This document shows positions 18,698-27,365 of a stretch of DNA of 64,000 nt, piece by piece. The notes beneath the pieces are model-generated. The model made no database searches. It was not told the origin of the DNA and was given only the letters and a program-made list of their open reading frames with translations. Numbering within the stretch: position 1 is the first letter of the stretch; each line of letters starts with the position of its first letter. The position numbers were made by a program, and so were the translations under genes. Source of the DNA: Streptococcus parasanguinis (GTDB lineage: Bacteria > Bacillota > Bacilli > Lactobacillales > Streptococcaceae); assembly GCF_019929185.1 (NCBI RefSeq), contig NZ_JAHZPC010000009.1, forward strand, positions 1-64,000. The letters run 5' to 3'.

Positions 18698-20245
18698 ATG
18701 ACTAAACGCGCACTAATTAGTGTTTCAGACAAAGCGGGCATTGTTGAATTTGCCCAAGAACTCAAAAAACTCGGTTGGGACATCATCTCGACAGGTGGGA
18801 CTAAAGTTGCCCTTGACAATGCTGGGGTAGATACCATTGCCATCGATGATGTGACTGGTTTCCCAGAAATGATGGACGGTCGTGTGAAGACTCTCCACCC
18901 AAATATCCACGGTGGTCTCCTCGCTCGTCGTGATCTCGATAGCCACCTGGAGGCTGCTAAGGACAACAAGATCGAATTGATCGACCTTGTTGTGGTCAAC
19001 CTTTACCCATTCAAGGAAACTATCCTCAAGCCAGATGTGACTTATGCGGATGCGGTGGAGAATATCGATATCGGTGGGCCATCTATGCTTCGTTCGGCAG
19101 CGAAGAACCACGCTAGCGTAACAGTTGTGGTAGATCCTGCTGACTATGCTGTGGTTTTGGACGAATTGGCAGCCAACGGCGAAACAAGTTACGAAACTCG
19201 TCAACGTTTGGCAGCGAAAGTCTTCCGTCACACAGCAGCCTATGATGCTTTGATCGCAGAATACTTCACTGCTCAAGTGGGTGAAGAAAAACCTGAAAAA
19301 CTCACATTGACTTATGATCTCAAGCAACCAATGCGTTACGGTGAAAACCCTCAACAGGATGCAGACTTCTACCAAAAAGCTTTGCCAACGGATTACTCCA
19401 TCGCTTCAGCGAAACAGTTGAACGGTAAAGAATTGTCCTTCAACAATATCCGTGACGCTGATGCCGCTATCCGGATCATCCGTGATTTTAAAGACCGTCC
19501 AACCGTTGTGGCTTTGAAACACATGAACCCATGTGGGATTGGTCAAGCTGACGATATCGAAACGGCTTGGGACTATGCTTATGAGTCTGATCCAGTATCA
19601 ATCTTTGGTGGTATTGTAGTCCTCAACCGTGAAGTGGATGCTGCGACAGCACAAAAAATGCACGGTGTTTTCCTTGAAATCATCATTGCGCCAAGCTATA
19701 CAGATGAAGCGTTTGAAATCTTGACAACTAAGAAGAAAAACTTGCGCATCCTAGCCTTGCCATTTGATGCTCAAGACGCTAGTGAAGTGGAAGCAGAATA
19801 CACTGGTGTTGTTGGTGGTCTCCTCGTTCAAAACCAAGACGTGGTGAAAGAAAGTCCAGCTGACTGGCAAGTGGTGACGAAACGCCAACCAACTGAGACA
19901 GAAGCGACAGCTCTTGAGTTTGCTTGGAAGGCGATCAAGTACGTCAAATCAAATGGGATCATCGTGACCAATGACCACATGACCCTTGGGGTTGGCCCAG
20001 GTCAAACCAATCGTGTGGCATCTGTCCGCATCGCTATTGACCAAGCCAAAGACCGTCTTGATGGTGCTGTTCTTGCTTCAGATGCCTTCTTCCCATTTGC
20101 AGATAATGTGGAAGAAATCGCTAAAGCAGGGATTAAAGCGATCATCCAGCCAGGTGGATCAGTTCGTGACCAAGAGTCAATCGAAGCGGCTGATAAATAC
20201 GGCTTGACCATGATCTTCACAGGAGTGAGACATTTTAGACATTGA
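18698..20245 (+). CDS. purH: Bifunctional AICAR formyltransferase / IMP cyclohydrolase
   Basis: It catalyses the last two steps to IMP. The 515-residue protein has an N-terminal MGS-like cyclohydrolase domain (about 1-140, with [10 protein letters not shown]) and a C-terminal transformylase domain containing KHMNPCG. It is full length and ends in RHFRH. A second, diverged copy of its last 22 codons lies 1.5 kb downstream (21704-21769), so the present 3' end appears to belong to a different allele from the one originally here. Confidence 0.96.
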   Translation: MTKRALISVSDKAGIVEFAQELKKLGWDIISTGGTKVALDNAGVDTIAIDDVTGFPEMMDGRVKTLHPNIHGGLLARRDLDSHLEAAKDNKIELIDLVVVNLYPFKETILKPDVTYADAVENIDIGGPSMLRSAAKNHASVTVVVDPADYAVVLDELAANGETSYETRQRLAAKVFRHTAAYDALIAEYFTAQVGEEKPEKLTLTYDLKQPMRYGENPQQDADFYQKALPTDYSIASAKQLNGKELSFNNIRDADAAIRIIRDFKDRPTVVALKHMNPCGIGQADDIETAWDYAYESDPVSIFGGIVVLNREVDAATAQKMHGVFLEIIIAPSYTDEAFEILTTKKKNLRILALPFDAQDASEVEAEYTGVVGGLLVQNQDVVKESPADWQVVTKRQPTETEATALEFAWKAIKYVKSNGIIVTNDHMTLGVGPGQTNRVASVRIAIDQAKDRLDGAVLASDAFFPFADNVEEIAKAGIKAIIQPGGSVRDQESIEAADKYGLTMIFTGVRHFRH

Positions 20246-20303
20246 TGGGTATTTAAAAATTAGCTCATTATCAACTGTGATAAATGATTTATCGCTAACA
20301 ACG

Positions 20304-20333
20304 AGAGAAGACGTAAGTTGTCTTCTCTTTTTG
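20304..20333 (+). terminator. purH terminator
   Basis: A nine-base stem (20304-20312 with 20320-20328) followed by T-rich sequence, 58 bases after the purH stop. Confidence 0.8.
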
Positions 20334-20427
20334 TATATCTAAAACAATAAGCATTTTAGTGTTAGAAATTATTAAAATGATTTGTTAGAGCTGTTCATGA
20401 CGAATCTCGAAAAACTCAGTTTCTCAC

Positions 20428-20970
20428 TTAACTATTTTTTATACGTTTTATGGTGTTTAAGGTTGTTGTGACTAGCTCGTTAATAGGCATGGCTTTATAA
20501 TCTCCTTTTAACCATTCATCAAAAATATTGTAGAGACCGCCGGTAATGAATCTAATATCATAGTTGATTTGTCTTTGATCACTATTTGTGATGTGCCAAG
20601 GTGCCATGACAGTGGTATAAGTAGCAGGAAGCTTATCGTAAGACCTTTGCAAGATAAGCACGAGTAAGTTTGCGTCTTGCAAAATTTTTAATGGCTCAGT
20701 GTACTGGCTCCAATACTGAAAGAAAAGGTTCACTAAATCTTCAAAATTAGTCAGTTTTGCTGTTTGAAGTTCGATAATATAGTATTGAATTAAGCGGTCT
20801 AAATAGTTCGTAAGAACTTCGTCTTTTGAATGGTAATAACGATAAAATGTTCGTCTGGCAATCTGAGCATGCTCGCTGAGTTCAGCAATGCTGATATTTT
20901 GGAGAGACTTCTTAGTTGCTAATAAATCGAACAAGGCTTCCTCCAGCCATTGTCGCGTTTGATATTCCAT
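20428..20970 (-). CDS. TetR/AcrR-family transcriptional regulator
   Basis: This 180-residue protein has an N-terminal helix-turn-helix (about residues 20-48, with AQIARRTFYRYYHSKDEVL, the TetR recognition helix) and an all-helical ligand-binding domain. It is divergent from the HXXEE membrane-protein gene at 21138, and the 167-base gap holds nested inverted repeats that could be its operators. The likely role is repression of itself and the neighbour in response to an unknown ligand. Both genes lie in a segment bracketed by two purH 3' ends, suggesting acquisition as cargo. Base composition is more AT-rich than the pur genes. Confidence 0.85.
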   Translation of the reverse strand: MEYQTRQWLEEALFDLLATKKSLQNISIAELSEHAQIARRTFYRYYHSKDEVLTNYLDRLIQYYIIELQTAKLTNFEDLVNLFFQYWSQYTEPLKILQDANLLVLILQRSYDKLPATYTTVMAPWHITNSDQRQINYDIRFITGGLYNIFDEWLKGDYKAMPINELVTTTLNTIKRIKNS

Positions 20971-20990
20971 GGTATTTTTCCTTTCCTGTC

Positions 20991-21065
20991 ACACTTTTGG
21001 TCAAACTGTGCCAATATCTCTTAACCTCTTGTTTTTGTAACAGTTTATCTTTATACTAAAAGTGT
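20991..21065. promoter_or_regulatory. Nested inverted repeats, candidate TetR operator region
   Basis: ACACTTTT (20991-20998) is complementary to AAAAGTGT (21058-21065), and AAACTGT (21003-21009) to ACAGTTT (21040-21046), forming two nested palindromic pairs. A candidate promoter for the rightward gene is TTGTTT (21029-21034), N17, TATACT (21052-21057), lying within the repeats. The geometry suits a divergent promoter with operator sites for the adjacent TetR protein; this is inference. Confidence 0.55.
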
Positions 21066-21137
21066 TGCGCGTGATATATGATTATCATTTATTCTTAACA
21101 TTGTACAATTGTTAGTTGTTATTAAGGAGGTAAAGGT

Positions 21138-21647
21138 ATGAGCATTCTTTTTAATGTTTGGATGCTGCCTATTTTATTTATTTTACATGATTTTGAAGAA
21201 ATAATTTTTATGCCCTTGTGGAAAACACGGCATCATCAAAAGTTAGAAACTTTTAAGAAACCGTTCTTTGGTTCCGTTACGCAAGGTTCCGCTTTTGCAG
21301 TAGGTGTGTTCGAAGAATTTATCATCCTGGTGTTTATTTCTGGATTCTGCCAAATAACTCACAACAGTTTACTCTATTTATCTTTTGTAATAGCTTATAC
21401 AGCTCATTTCATAATCCATTATATCATGTGCCTGCAATTTAGGGGCTATGTTCCTGGAGTCGTCACGGTAACCCTAGAATTGCCAATGGTTCTAATGATT
21501 ATTTTCCACTATTGGCCTTCTGACATTTCTTTGTTATCAGTCGTTGTCTATCTTTTATTGGCCATGGTAATAGCTTTTACGAATCTTAAAATCATGCATC
21601 TCATCATGCCAAAAATTCAAACACATCTAGAAAAATACGCGAAATGA
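21138..21647 (+). CDS. HXXEE-domain membrane protein of unknown function
   Basis: This integral membrane protein of 169 residues has about four or five hydrophobic helices. Residues 17-21 read HDFEE, matching the H-x-x-E-E motif that names this uncharacterised family; a second acidic pair, FEEF, follows further on, and several histidines lie within membrane helices. The function is unknown. A ribosome-binding site (AAGGAGG) lies upstream. It diverges from a TetR regulator and probably belongs to that regulator's response. Confidence 0.8.
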   Translation: MSILFNVWMLPILFILHDFEEIIFMPLWKTRHHQKLETFKKPFFGSVTQGSAFAVGVFEEFIILVFISGFCQITHNSLLYLSFVIAYTAHFIIHYIMCLQFRGYVPGVVTVTLELPMVLMIIFHYWPSDISLLSVVVYLLLAMVIAFTNLKIMHLIMPKIQTHLEKYAK

Positions 21648-21703
21648 AAAACGATTAAATGAGAGCTACTTTTTAACCTTTCTGATATAACTGGTTAATG
21701 ACT

Positions 21704-21769
21704 ATCGAAGCGGCGGATAAATACGGATTGGCCATGATCTTTACAGGCGTGAGTCATTTTAGACATTAA
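21704..21769 (+). pseudogene. purH: Remnant of a second purH 3' end
   Basis: These 66 bases match the last 66 bases of purH (20180-20245) at 59 positions. Five of the seven differences are silent (four codon changes and the stop), and the frame and stop (TAA instead of TGA) are kept. It would encode [13 protein letters not shown] and then the same end with GVSHFRH. It has no upstream gene body. It looks like the tail of the resident purH allele left behind when the present purH and the TetR/HXXEE segment came in. Confidence 0.85.
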
Positions 21770-21771
21770 TC

Positions 21772-21806
21772 AAAAAAGGCACTCATTCAACGATGAGTGT
21801 CTTTTC
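21772..21806. terminator. Bidirectional terminator after the purH remnant
   Basis: Stem CACTCAT/ATGAGTG (21780-21786 with 21793-21799) flanked by A-run and T-run. It would end the original purH on the + strand and the convergent CHAP hydrolase gene on the - strand. Confidence 0.75.
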
Positions 21807-21823
21807 TGCTAATAAAGAAGACC

Positions 21824-22843
21824 TTAATCTGGATAGATATAGGTGACGGTTCCCCAGACGGGATTGGTCGGATCGAACCAACCACGGAAGTTGTCGATAT
21901 AGCGATGGCCGTTGTAATTAGCCTCTTGGATCTGAATTTTTTGGTCATGTTCGACGTCCGTAACTAAGGCGACATGCCCATATCCCCCATTGTCCCAACA
22001 GGCGATGGCACCGACCTCTGGGATGTCTCCTGTCCGGAATCCCGCAGTGCGTGCACTAGCTGCCCACATGCCGCCATTTCCCCACCAGTTGTGGGCCCAA
22101 GGGGCTAATTCTTTGGCTCCCCAGGTACATTCACCGATCGGATAGGTGTTTCCCGGATGTGTCGCGAGTGGCGTGAGCTTTGGCCTTGTCTTTTCCACTT
22201 GAAAGGTAGTGGGGAATAGCCCTTTTAGTTGTCCCTGGCTTTTCTGGTAGACGTGGAGATGAAATAGCCCGCTTCCCTTGTGTTTTTGAGCTTGAAAGCG
22301 CAGTTGGAAATGTCCAGGTGCAATCTTCTTTGCGGGATACCAGACCAGATCATCCTGCCCATTTTCTTCAGACCAGATGGGGAAGACAATCTCGTCAACG
22401 TCTTCAAACAACTTTAGGTCTACCTCAAATTCTTGTGAGGAGATGGGTGTGATCGTAATCTTGGGTTGGGAGGAAGCCAGGTCTTTTTGCTGGACTCTGG
22501 TCGTGAGAGGGTAAAGTCCGGTTAGCTGCTCATTTGCCTCCACCCCATAGACATGGACATGATAAAGTCCGGCTTGATCAGAATGGTTGGTCAATGGCAC
22601 TTGTAGGTCAAATCCCTTGTCACTGCGTTCCACAGGATACCAAATCAGGTCATCTTGACCATTTTGGTCAGACCAGACGGGAACTTGGATCTTTTGATAC
22701 TTATCCGGGACGTTTCCAAGATGAATCACTAGCTGCCCTTTTTCGGCATAGATAGCATTGGTCGCTTGATCTGCATGGGCAATAGAGGCTTGCATCCCCC
22801 ATGTCGCACAAGTCAGTACAACAAATTTTTTGATCGTTTGCAT
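21824..22843 (-). CDS. lytF: LytF-type competence-linked murein hydrolase (Bsp-like repeats plus CHAP)
   Basis: This 339-residue secreted protein has a signal peptide (1-24, cleavage after AHA) and two copies of a GBS-Bsp-like repeat (about 30-215; each carries [17 protein letters not shown] or [16 protein letters not shown]). The C-terminal CHAP domain (about 230-339) has Cys239 and His290. This architecture matches LytF, a competence-induced hydrolase of S. gordonii and relatives that lyses non-competent neighbours to release DNA. A ComX-type box lies 39 bases upstream. The start is the ATG after AAGGAG; a TTG at 22861 would be upstream of that site. The CHAP domain is close to that of PcsB. 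Confidence 0.85.
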   Translation of the reverse strand: MQTIKKFVVLTCATWGMQASIAHADQATNAIYAEKGQLVIHLGNVPDKYQKIQVPVWSDQNGQDDLIWYPVERSDKGFDLQVPLTNHSDQAGLYHVHVYGVEANEQLTGLYPLTTRVQQKDLASSQPKITITPISSQEFEVDLKLFEDVDEIVFPIWSEENGQDDLVWYPAKKIAPGHFQLRFQAQKHKGSGLFHLHVYQKSQGQLKGLFPTTFQVEKTRPKLTPLATHPGNTYPIGECTWGAKELAPWAHNWWGNGGMWAASARTAGFRTGDIPEVGAIACWDNGGYGHVALVTDVEHDQKIQIQEANYNGHRYIDNFRGWFDPTNPVWGTVTYIYPD

Positions 22844-22881
22844 AATACTCCTTTTCGTCAATTAGTAGGTCTCACCTATAC

Positions 22882-22889
22882 TATTCGGA
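22882..22889 (-). promoter_or_regulatory. ComX (SigX) combox
   Basis: On the - strand these bases read TCCGAATA, fitting the cin/com-box TNCGAATA, preceded by a run of seven Ts as is common at late competence promoters. It lies 39 bases from the start of the LytF-type gene. Confidence 0.75.
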
Positions 22890-22971
22890 AAAAAATGAGA
22901 AATAGGAGAAAATAGCAAAAAATGTTTGGATTCTACTGGGAATAGGAGACTTTTGCTGAAATCATTAGAAT

Positions 22972-22994
22972 AAAACGAACGATTATGATATAAT
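22972..22994 (+). promoter_or_regulatory. purD promoter region with PurR-like box
   Basis: AAAACGAACGATT (22972-22984) resembles the PurR box (core CGAAC in AT-rich flanks) and abuts a TATAAT -10 (22989-22994). The -35 is poor (TAGAAT), as expected if PurR assists. This second purine promoter restarts transcription after the insertion and the opposing lytF gene. Confidence 0.6.
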
Positions 22995-23025
22995 TTAATA
23001 AAATAATTCGCAAAAGAGGTTCGAG

Positions 23026-24288
23026 ATGAAACTTTTGGTTGTTGGATCTGGCGGTCGTGAGCATGCGATTGCCAAGAAATTGTTGGAGTCTACAGACGTT
23101 GAGCAGGTTTTTGTGGCTCCTGGTAATGACGGGATGCGATTAGACGGTCTGGATTTGATCAATATCGGAATTTCCGAACATTCTAAGCTGATTGACTTCG
23201 CAAAAGCGAATGATGTTGCTTGGACCTTCATTGGTCCAGATGATGCCCTTGCAGCTGGTATCGTGGGTGATTTCAATGCAGCTGGTCTCAAGGCTTTTGG
23301 TCCGACCAAGGCTGCAGCTGAGCTGGAGTGGTCTAAGGATTTTGCTAAGGAAATCATGGTCAAATACGACGTTCCGACAGCAGCTTATGGAACCTTTTCA
23401 GATTTCGAGGAAGCCAAGGCCTACATCGAAGAAAAAGGCGCTCCAATCGTCGTCAAGGCAGATGGCTTGGCCCTTGGGAAAGGTGTCGTCGTTGCGGAGA
23501 CAGTTGAGCAAGCAGTTGAAGCCGCTCATGAGATGCTTTTGGACAATAAATTCGGTGATTCAGGCGCGCGCGTGGTCATCGAGGAATTCCTTGACGGGGA
23601 AGAGTTCTCTCTCTTTGCCTTTGTCAATGGTGATAAGTTCTACATTATGCCAACGGCACAGGACCACAAACGTGCCTACGATGGCGACAAAGGCCCTAAC
23701 ACTGGCGGGATGGGTGCCTATGCGCCAGTTCCTCACTTGCCACAGAGCGTGGTTGACACAGCGGTTGACACCATTGTTAAGCCAGTTCTTGAAGGCATGA
23801 TCAAAGAAGGTCGTCCGTATCTTGGTGTCCTTTACGCGGGGCTAATCTTGACAGCTGATGGACCGAAAGTCATCGAGTTCAACTCTCGTTTTGGCGATCC
23901 TGAAACACAAATTATCTTGCCTCGTTTGACATCTGATTTTGCACAAAATATTACTGATATTTTGGATGGCAAAGAGCCGGCCATTACTTGGACGGACAAG
24001 GGTGTGACACTGGGCGTAGTTGTAGCATCAAACGGCTACCCACTCGCTTATGAGAAGGGTGTCAAGCTTCCAGCCAAGACAGAGGGCGACATAATTACTT
24101 ACTATGCTGGTGCCAAATTCGCTGAAAATAGTCAAGACCTCCTTTCAAACGGAGGACGTGTCTACATGCTCGTCACAACAGCAGATACCGTCAAAGACGG
24201 CCAAAACATTATCTACAACGAACTCAACAAACAAAACACAGAAGGCCTCTTCTATCGAAATGATATCGGTAGCAAGGCGATAAAGTAG
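23026..24288 (+). CDS. purD: Phosphoribosylamine-glycine ligase (GAR synthetase)
   Basis: It joins phosphoribosylamine and glycine with ATP in purine synthesis. The 420-residue ATP-grasp enzyme has the N-terminal VVGSGGREHAIA motif, the ATP-binding KADGLALGKGV segment and the FNSRFGDPETQ signature. It is the first gene of the second purine transcription unit and has a PurR-like box just upstream. A 189-base structured spacer follows before purE. Confidence 0.96.
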   Translation: MKLLVVGSGGREHAIAKKLLESTDVEQVFVAPGNDGMRLDGLDLINIGISEHSKLIDFAKANDVAWTFIGPDDALAAGIVGDFNAAGLKAFGPTKAAAELEWSKDFAKEIMVKYDVPTAAYGTFSDFEEAKAYIEEKGAPIVVKADGLALGKGVVVAETVEQAVEAAHEMLLDNKFGDSGARVVIEEFLDGEEFSLFAFVNGDKFYIMPTAQDHKRAYDGDKGPNTGGMGAYAPVPHLPQSVVDTAVDTIVKPVLEGMIKEGRPYLGVLYAGLILTADGPKVIEFNSRFGDPETQIILPRLTSDFAQNITDILDGKEPAITWTDKGVTLGVVVASNGYPLAYEKGVKLPAKTEGDIITYYAGAKFAENSQDLLSNGGRVYMLVTTADTVKDGQNIIYNELNKQNTEGLFYRNDIGSKAIK

Positions 24289-24301
24289 AAGTACAAGAAT
24301 A

Positions 24302-24430
24302 GCGCGACGAAGTCGCTAAACCCGATAATGGTCGCCATGGTGAAAAGACCGGAACAGCATCTGTTCTGGTCGGGGGAAACTTTGAGACCTTAGGCTCAAA
24401 GTTTAGGAATGAAACCGAAGGTTTGCTTCC
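24302..24430 (+). repeat. Four consecutive hairpins between purD and purE
   Basis: Stem 1: 24304-24308/24312-24316 with a GAA loop. Stem 2: 24347-24357/24361-24371, 11 bp with one G-T. Stem 3: 24377-24386/24395-24404, 10 bp perfect, with CC/GG continuing inside the loop. Stem 4: 24412-24416/24420-24424, again a GAA loop. No T-runs follow. It may be a structured leader of purEK, a processing region or a small mobile repeat. Confidence 0.7.
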
Positions 24431-24477
24431 GTCCCCACCACCTAAGAACATTATCAAAAAAAGAAAAAGGATTAAAA

Positions 24478-24966
24478 ATGAAACCAGTAATTTCCATCAT
24501 CATGGGCTCAAAATCTGACTGGGCAACCATGCAAAAAGCTGCTGAAGTCCTCGACAACTTCGGCGTCGCTTACGAAAAGAAAGTTGTCTCTGCTCACCGG
24601 ACACCAGACCTCATGTTCAAACATGCGGAAGAAGCACGTAGCCGTGGCATCAAGGTCATCATCGCGGGTGCGGGTGGCGCTGCTCACTTGCCAGGTATGG
24701 TTGCTGCTAAAACAACCCTTCCAGTTATCGGGGTACCCGTCAAATCACGTGCCCTTAGCGGTGTGGATTCGCTCTATTCTATCGTTCAGATGCCGGGTGG
24801 CGTGCCTGTGGCAACAATGGCCATTGGTGAAGCAGGAGCGACAAACGCAGCCCTCTTTGCCCTCCGTCTTCTTTCAGTAGAGGACCAGGCTATTGCGACA
24901 GCGTTAGCGGATTTCGCAGAAGAACAAGGAAAAATCGCAGAGGAGTCTACCAATGAGCTCAACTAA
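24478..24966 (+). CDS. purE: N5-carboxyaminoimidazole ribonucleotide mutase PurE
   Basis: It converts N5-CAIR to CAIR, working with PurK. The 162-residue class I PurE contains [12 protein letters not shown] and SAHRTPD near the N-terminus. The ATG at 24478 follows AAAAGG; the open frame upstream extends into the hairpin region and is not used. It overlaps purK by 14 bases. Confidence 0.96.
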   Translation: MKPVISIIMGSKSDWATMQKAAEVLDNFGVAYEKKVVSAHRTPDLMFKHAEEARSRGIKVIIAGAGGAAHLPGMVAAKTTLPVIGVPVKSRALSGVDSLYSIVQMPGGVPVATMAIGEAGATNAALFALRLLSVEDQAIATALADFAEEQGKIAEESTNELN

Positions 24967-26044
24967 AACCATTGGCATCATCGGTGGCGGTCAGCTTGGT
25001 CAGATGATGGCCATTTCTGCTATTTACATGGGTCACAAGGTCATCGCCTTGGACCCAGCAGCTGATTGTCCAGCCTCCCGCGTGGCGGAAATCATCGTGG
25101 CCCCTTACGACGACGTGGATGCCCTTCGTCAGTTGGCAGATTGCTGTGATGTTCTCACTTATGAATTTGAAAATGTGGATGCTGACGGTTTGGATGCTGT
25201 TATCAAGGAAGGACAACTCCCTCAAGGAACAGACCTGCTCCGCATTTCTCAAAATCGAATCTTTGAGAAGGATTTTCTTTCTAACAAGGCCCAAGTCACT
25301 GTGGCTCCTTACAAGGTCGTGACCTCAAGCCAGGATTTGGCAGATATTGACCTGTCGAAAAATTATGTCCTCAAGACTGCGACCGGTGGTTACGATGGCC
25401 ATGGTCAAAAGGTTATTCGTTCAGAAGCAGACTTGGAAGAAGCATACACTTTAGCCGATTCAGCAGACTGTGTCTTGGAAGAATTTGTCAACTTTGACCT
25501 TGAGATTTCAGTCATCGTGTCTGGAAATGGCAAGGATGTGACAGTCTTTCCCGTTCAGGAAAATATCCACCGCAACAACATTCTTTCAAAAACCATTGTG
25601 CCTGCTCGCATTTCAGAAAGTCTAGCTGAAAAAGCCAAAGTCATGGCAGTGCGAATCGCAGAACAACTGAACCTTTCTGGTACACTTTGTGTAGAAATGT
25701 TTGCGACAGCTGATGACATCATTGTCAACGAAATTGCGCCACGTCCACACAACTCAGGTCATTACTCAATCGAAGCCTGCGACTTCTCCCAGTTTGATAC
25801 CCATATCTTGGGCGTTCTCGGAGCACCACTCCCAGCAATTCACCTTCATGCACCAGCTGTTATGCTCAATGTTCTCGGCCAACATGTCGAGGCTGCTGAA
25901 ATATATGTGACAGAAAATCCAAGCGCTCACCTCCACTTATATGGTAAACTAGAAGCAAAGCACAACCGCAAAATGGGACATGTGACTTTGTTTAGTGATG
26001 AACCAGATAATGTGGTTGAATTTGGGAAAGGGATTGATTTTTAA
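24953..26044 (+). CDS. purK: N5-CAIR synthetase PurK
   Basis: This ATP-grasp enzyme makes N5-CAIR from AIR, bicarbonate and ATP. It has 363 residues with the Rossmann-like [10 protein letters not shown] start, [15 protein letters not shown]-grasp loop and [13 protein letters not shown] signature. Its last 20 bases, encoding the end KGIDF and stop, occur again at 26387-26406, marking a local duplication. Confidence 0.95.
   Translation: MSSTKTIGIIGGGQLGQMMAISAIYMGHKVIALDPAADCPASRVAEIIVAPYDDVDALRQLADCCDVLTYEFENVDADGLDAVIKEGQLPQGTDLLRISQNRIFEKDFLSNKAQVTVAPYKVVTSSQDLADIDLSKNYVLKTATGGYDGHGQKVIRSEADLEEAYTLADSADCVLEEFVNFDLEISVIVSGNGKDVTVFPVQENIHRNNILSKTIVPARISESLAEKAKVMAVRIAEQLNLSGTLCVEMFATADDIIVNEIAPRPHNSGHYSIEACDFSQFDTHILGVLGAPLPAIHLHAPAVMLNVLGQHVEAAEIYVTENPSAHLHLYGKLEAKHNRKMGHVTLFSDEPDNVVEFGKGIDF
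26025..26044 (+). repeat. 20-bp direct repeat, left copy (purK 3' end)
   Basis: The sequence GGAAAGGGATTGATTTTTAA is present here and identically at 26387-26406. The two copies bracket a 342-bp segment containing a small acidic ORF. Confidence 0.9.
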
Positions 26045-26045
26045 A

Positions 26046-26303
26046 ATGGTAGAAGAATTCGATGATGTATTCGATGATGACATTACTACTCTAACATTTA
26101 CTTATGCGGACGATGTAGAGATTCCAGAAATTCCTGATACAGAAGGGATTCATGTTGTAGAGATAACAAATAATCGACTAGTTATAAAGCATATCCTCGA
26201 TGATGATGAGGTCTATGATTATATAAAGAGTTGTGGATTAACAAGTCGCCCTATAAAACTTTCGATTGAATTTTGTGTTTACGAAGATTCTGAGGAAGAA
26301 TAG
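26046..26303 (+). CDS. Small acidic protein of unknown function (85 residues)
   Basis: The 85-residue product is strongly acidic (many D and E, ending EDSEEE) with no signal peptide or membrane segment. I do not recognise a family. It starts one base after the purK stop, probably by translational coupling, since there is only a weak AAAGGG upstream. It lies between the two copies of a 20-bp repeat, so it may have come in with a duplication or recombination event. Confidence 0.6.
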   Translation: MVEEFDDVFDDDITTLTFTYADDVEIPEIPDTEGIHVVEITNNRLVIKHILDDDEVYDYIKSCGLTSRPIKLSIEFCVYEDSEEE

Positions 26304-26328
26304 TCTTTAAATTGAATGTGGGAAATAT

Positions 26329-26406
26329 ATGATTCAACTCATCGTCAACTCTTTGTTTAAACAAGAGAAACCATATAACCACTGCTGGAAAGGGATTGAT
26401 TTTTAA
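26329..26406 (+). pseudogene. Chimeric 25-codon remnant (start of the 27366 gene joined to the purK tail)
   Basis: A short frame begins MIQLIVNSLF, close to the start of the gene at 27366 (MIQLIVNAFV), and ends KGIDF and stop, identical to the purK end. It looks like a scar from recombination between duplicated flanks and is unlikely to be functional. Confidence 0.65.
26387..26406 (+). repeat. 20-bp direct repeat, right copy
   Basis: Identical to 26025-26044 and immediately upstream of the GTG start of the next gene. Confidence 0.9.
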
Positions 26407-27357
26407 GTGAAAATAGCGATTCTAGGACTTGGAGTCATCGGAACCACTTATGCCTACGCCTTTCAAAAAGCAGGCCATCAAGTGGAACACGTGCTGAGAG
26501 ATAGTAAGAAAAGCACAGCTCCGAAGGAGTTGTCGGTTGATCTGCTAGATGGTCGCTATCGTTCCAAGGGTGAGAACAAGCATGATACCTATGAGGTTCA
26601 TGTGGCGGAAGCTGATTCGGAATATGATTTTATTTTTCTGAGTGTGCGTCATGGGTGTGTCAAAGAAGCTGTGGAGACCTTGCGAAAAAATAATATCAAA
26701 GGTACCCTTGTTTTCTTCTGCAATTTCTGGGATACTCGAAAAGAGGTCCAAGAGTGGGCAGGGGATTACGACTATATTCTGGCCTTTCCGACAGCTGGAG
26801 GTCACATGCAGGAGGACCATTTGGATGGTGTCTTGTTTGACCATTTAATGCTAGAAGCTGAGCAAAAAGCACACATTTCTAACTATTCTGATTTGACGAC
26901 TTTACTGACTTCTGCAGATTTGAAGTGGGAAGTACCTCATGATATGGTCGAATGGATTTGGATTCACATGGCGATTAATGCGGGTGTCACTTCGACAGCT
27001 GCTCGTTCAGGAAATTTGGAAAAACCAGAAGAATTGGCTTTGAATTTGATGAATAGTTCATCGGAATTGTCATTGGCCATCAAGGCCATTCGAGAGGCTT
27101 TGAAAGTCGTAGAAGCGCGTGGCGTGAATTTGAAGCTTTACAAAGCTGAACTCTTACCTTACAAAATTCCCGCTTGGATAGCCGGCAAAGCCATGAAAGT
27201 CATGTTTGCGAAAAATGAGCTAACTCGAAAAATCATGACCTTGCACAATGACAAACAGGACATCTTCTATTGTTGTCAAAGTGTTTATCAGACTGGTCAG
27301 GAGTTAGGTGTCAAGATGCCTATTCTGGAAGCAAATATGAAGGGTATTTCGATTTAG
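26407..27357 (+). CDS. Ketopantoate reductase family protein (PanE/ApbA-like)
   Basis: This 316-residue NAD(P)-dependent oxidoreductase has an N-terminal Rossmann motif GLGVIG (residues 7-12) and the two-domain layout of PanE/ApbA. Family members reduce 2-dehydropantoate for pantothenate synthesis, but many paralogs have other substrates, so the reaction is not certain. It begins with GTG directly after the repeated purK-tail sequence, suggesting it was once placed immediately behind purK. The next gene starts eight bases after its stop. Confidence 0.75.
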   Translation: MKIAILGLGVIGTTYAYAFQKAGHQVEHVLRDSKKSTAPKELSVDLLDGRYRSKGENKHDTYEVHVAEADSEYDFIFLSVRHGCVKEAVETLRKNNIKGTLVFFCNFWDTRKEVQEWAGDYDYILAFPTAGGHMQEDHLDGVLFDHLMLEAEQKAHISNYSDLTTLLTSADLKWEVPHDMVEWIWIHMAINAGVTSTAARSGNLEKPEELALNLMNSSSELSLAIKAIREALKVVEARGVNLKLYKAELLPYKIPAWIAGKAMKVMFAKNELTRKIMTLHNDKQDIFYCCQSVYQTGQELGVKMPILEANMKGISI

Positions 27358-27365
27358 GAGGTTTT

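Noticed and set aside
18725..19375. 216-codon frame on the - strand inside purH
   Set aside because: It is a shadow of purH; its composition follows the purH codons.
24303..24317. Full BOX element between purD and purE
   Set aside because: Only a short GACGAAGTC-like segment resembles BOX modules; the rest of the BOX sequence is absent.
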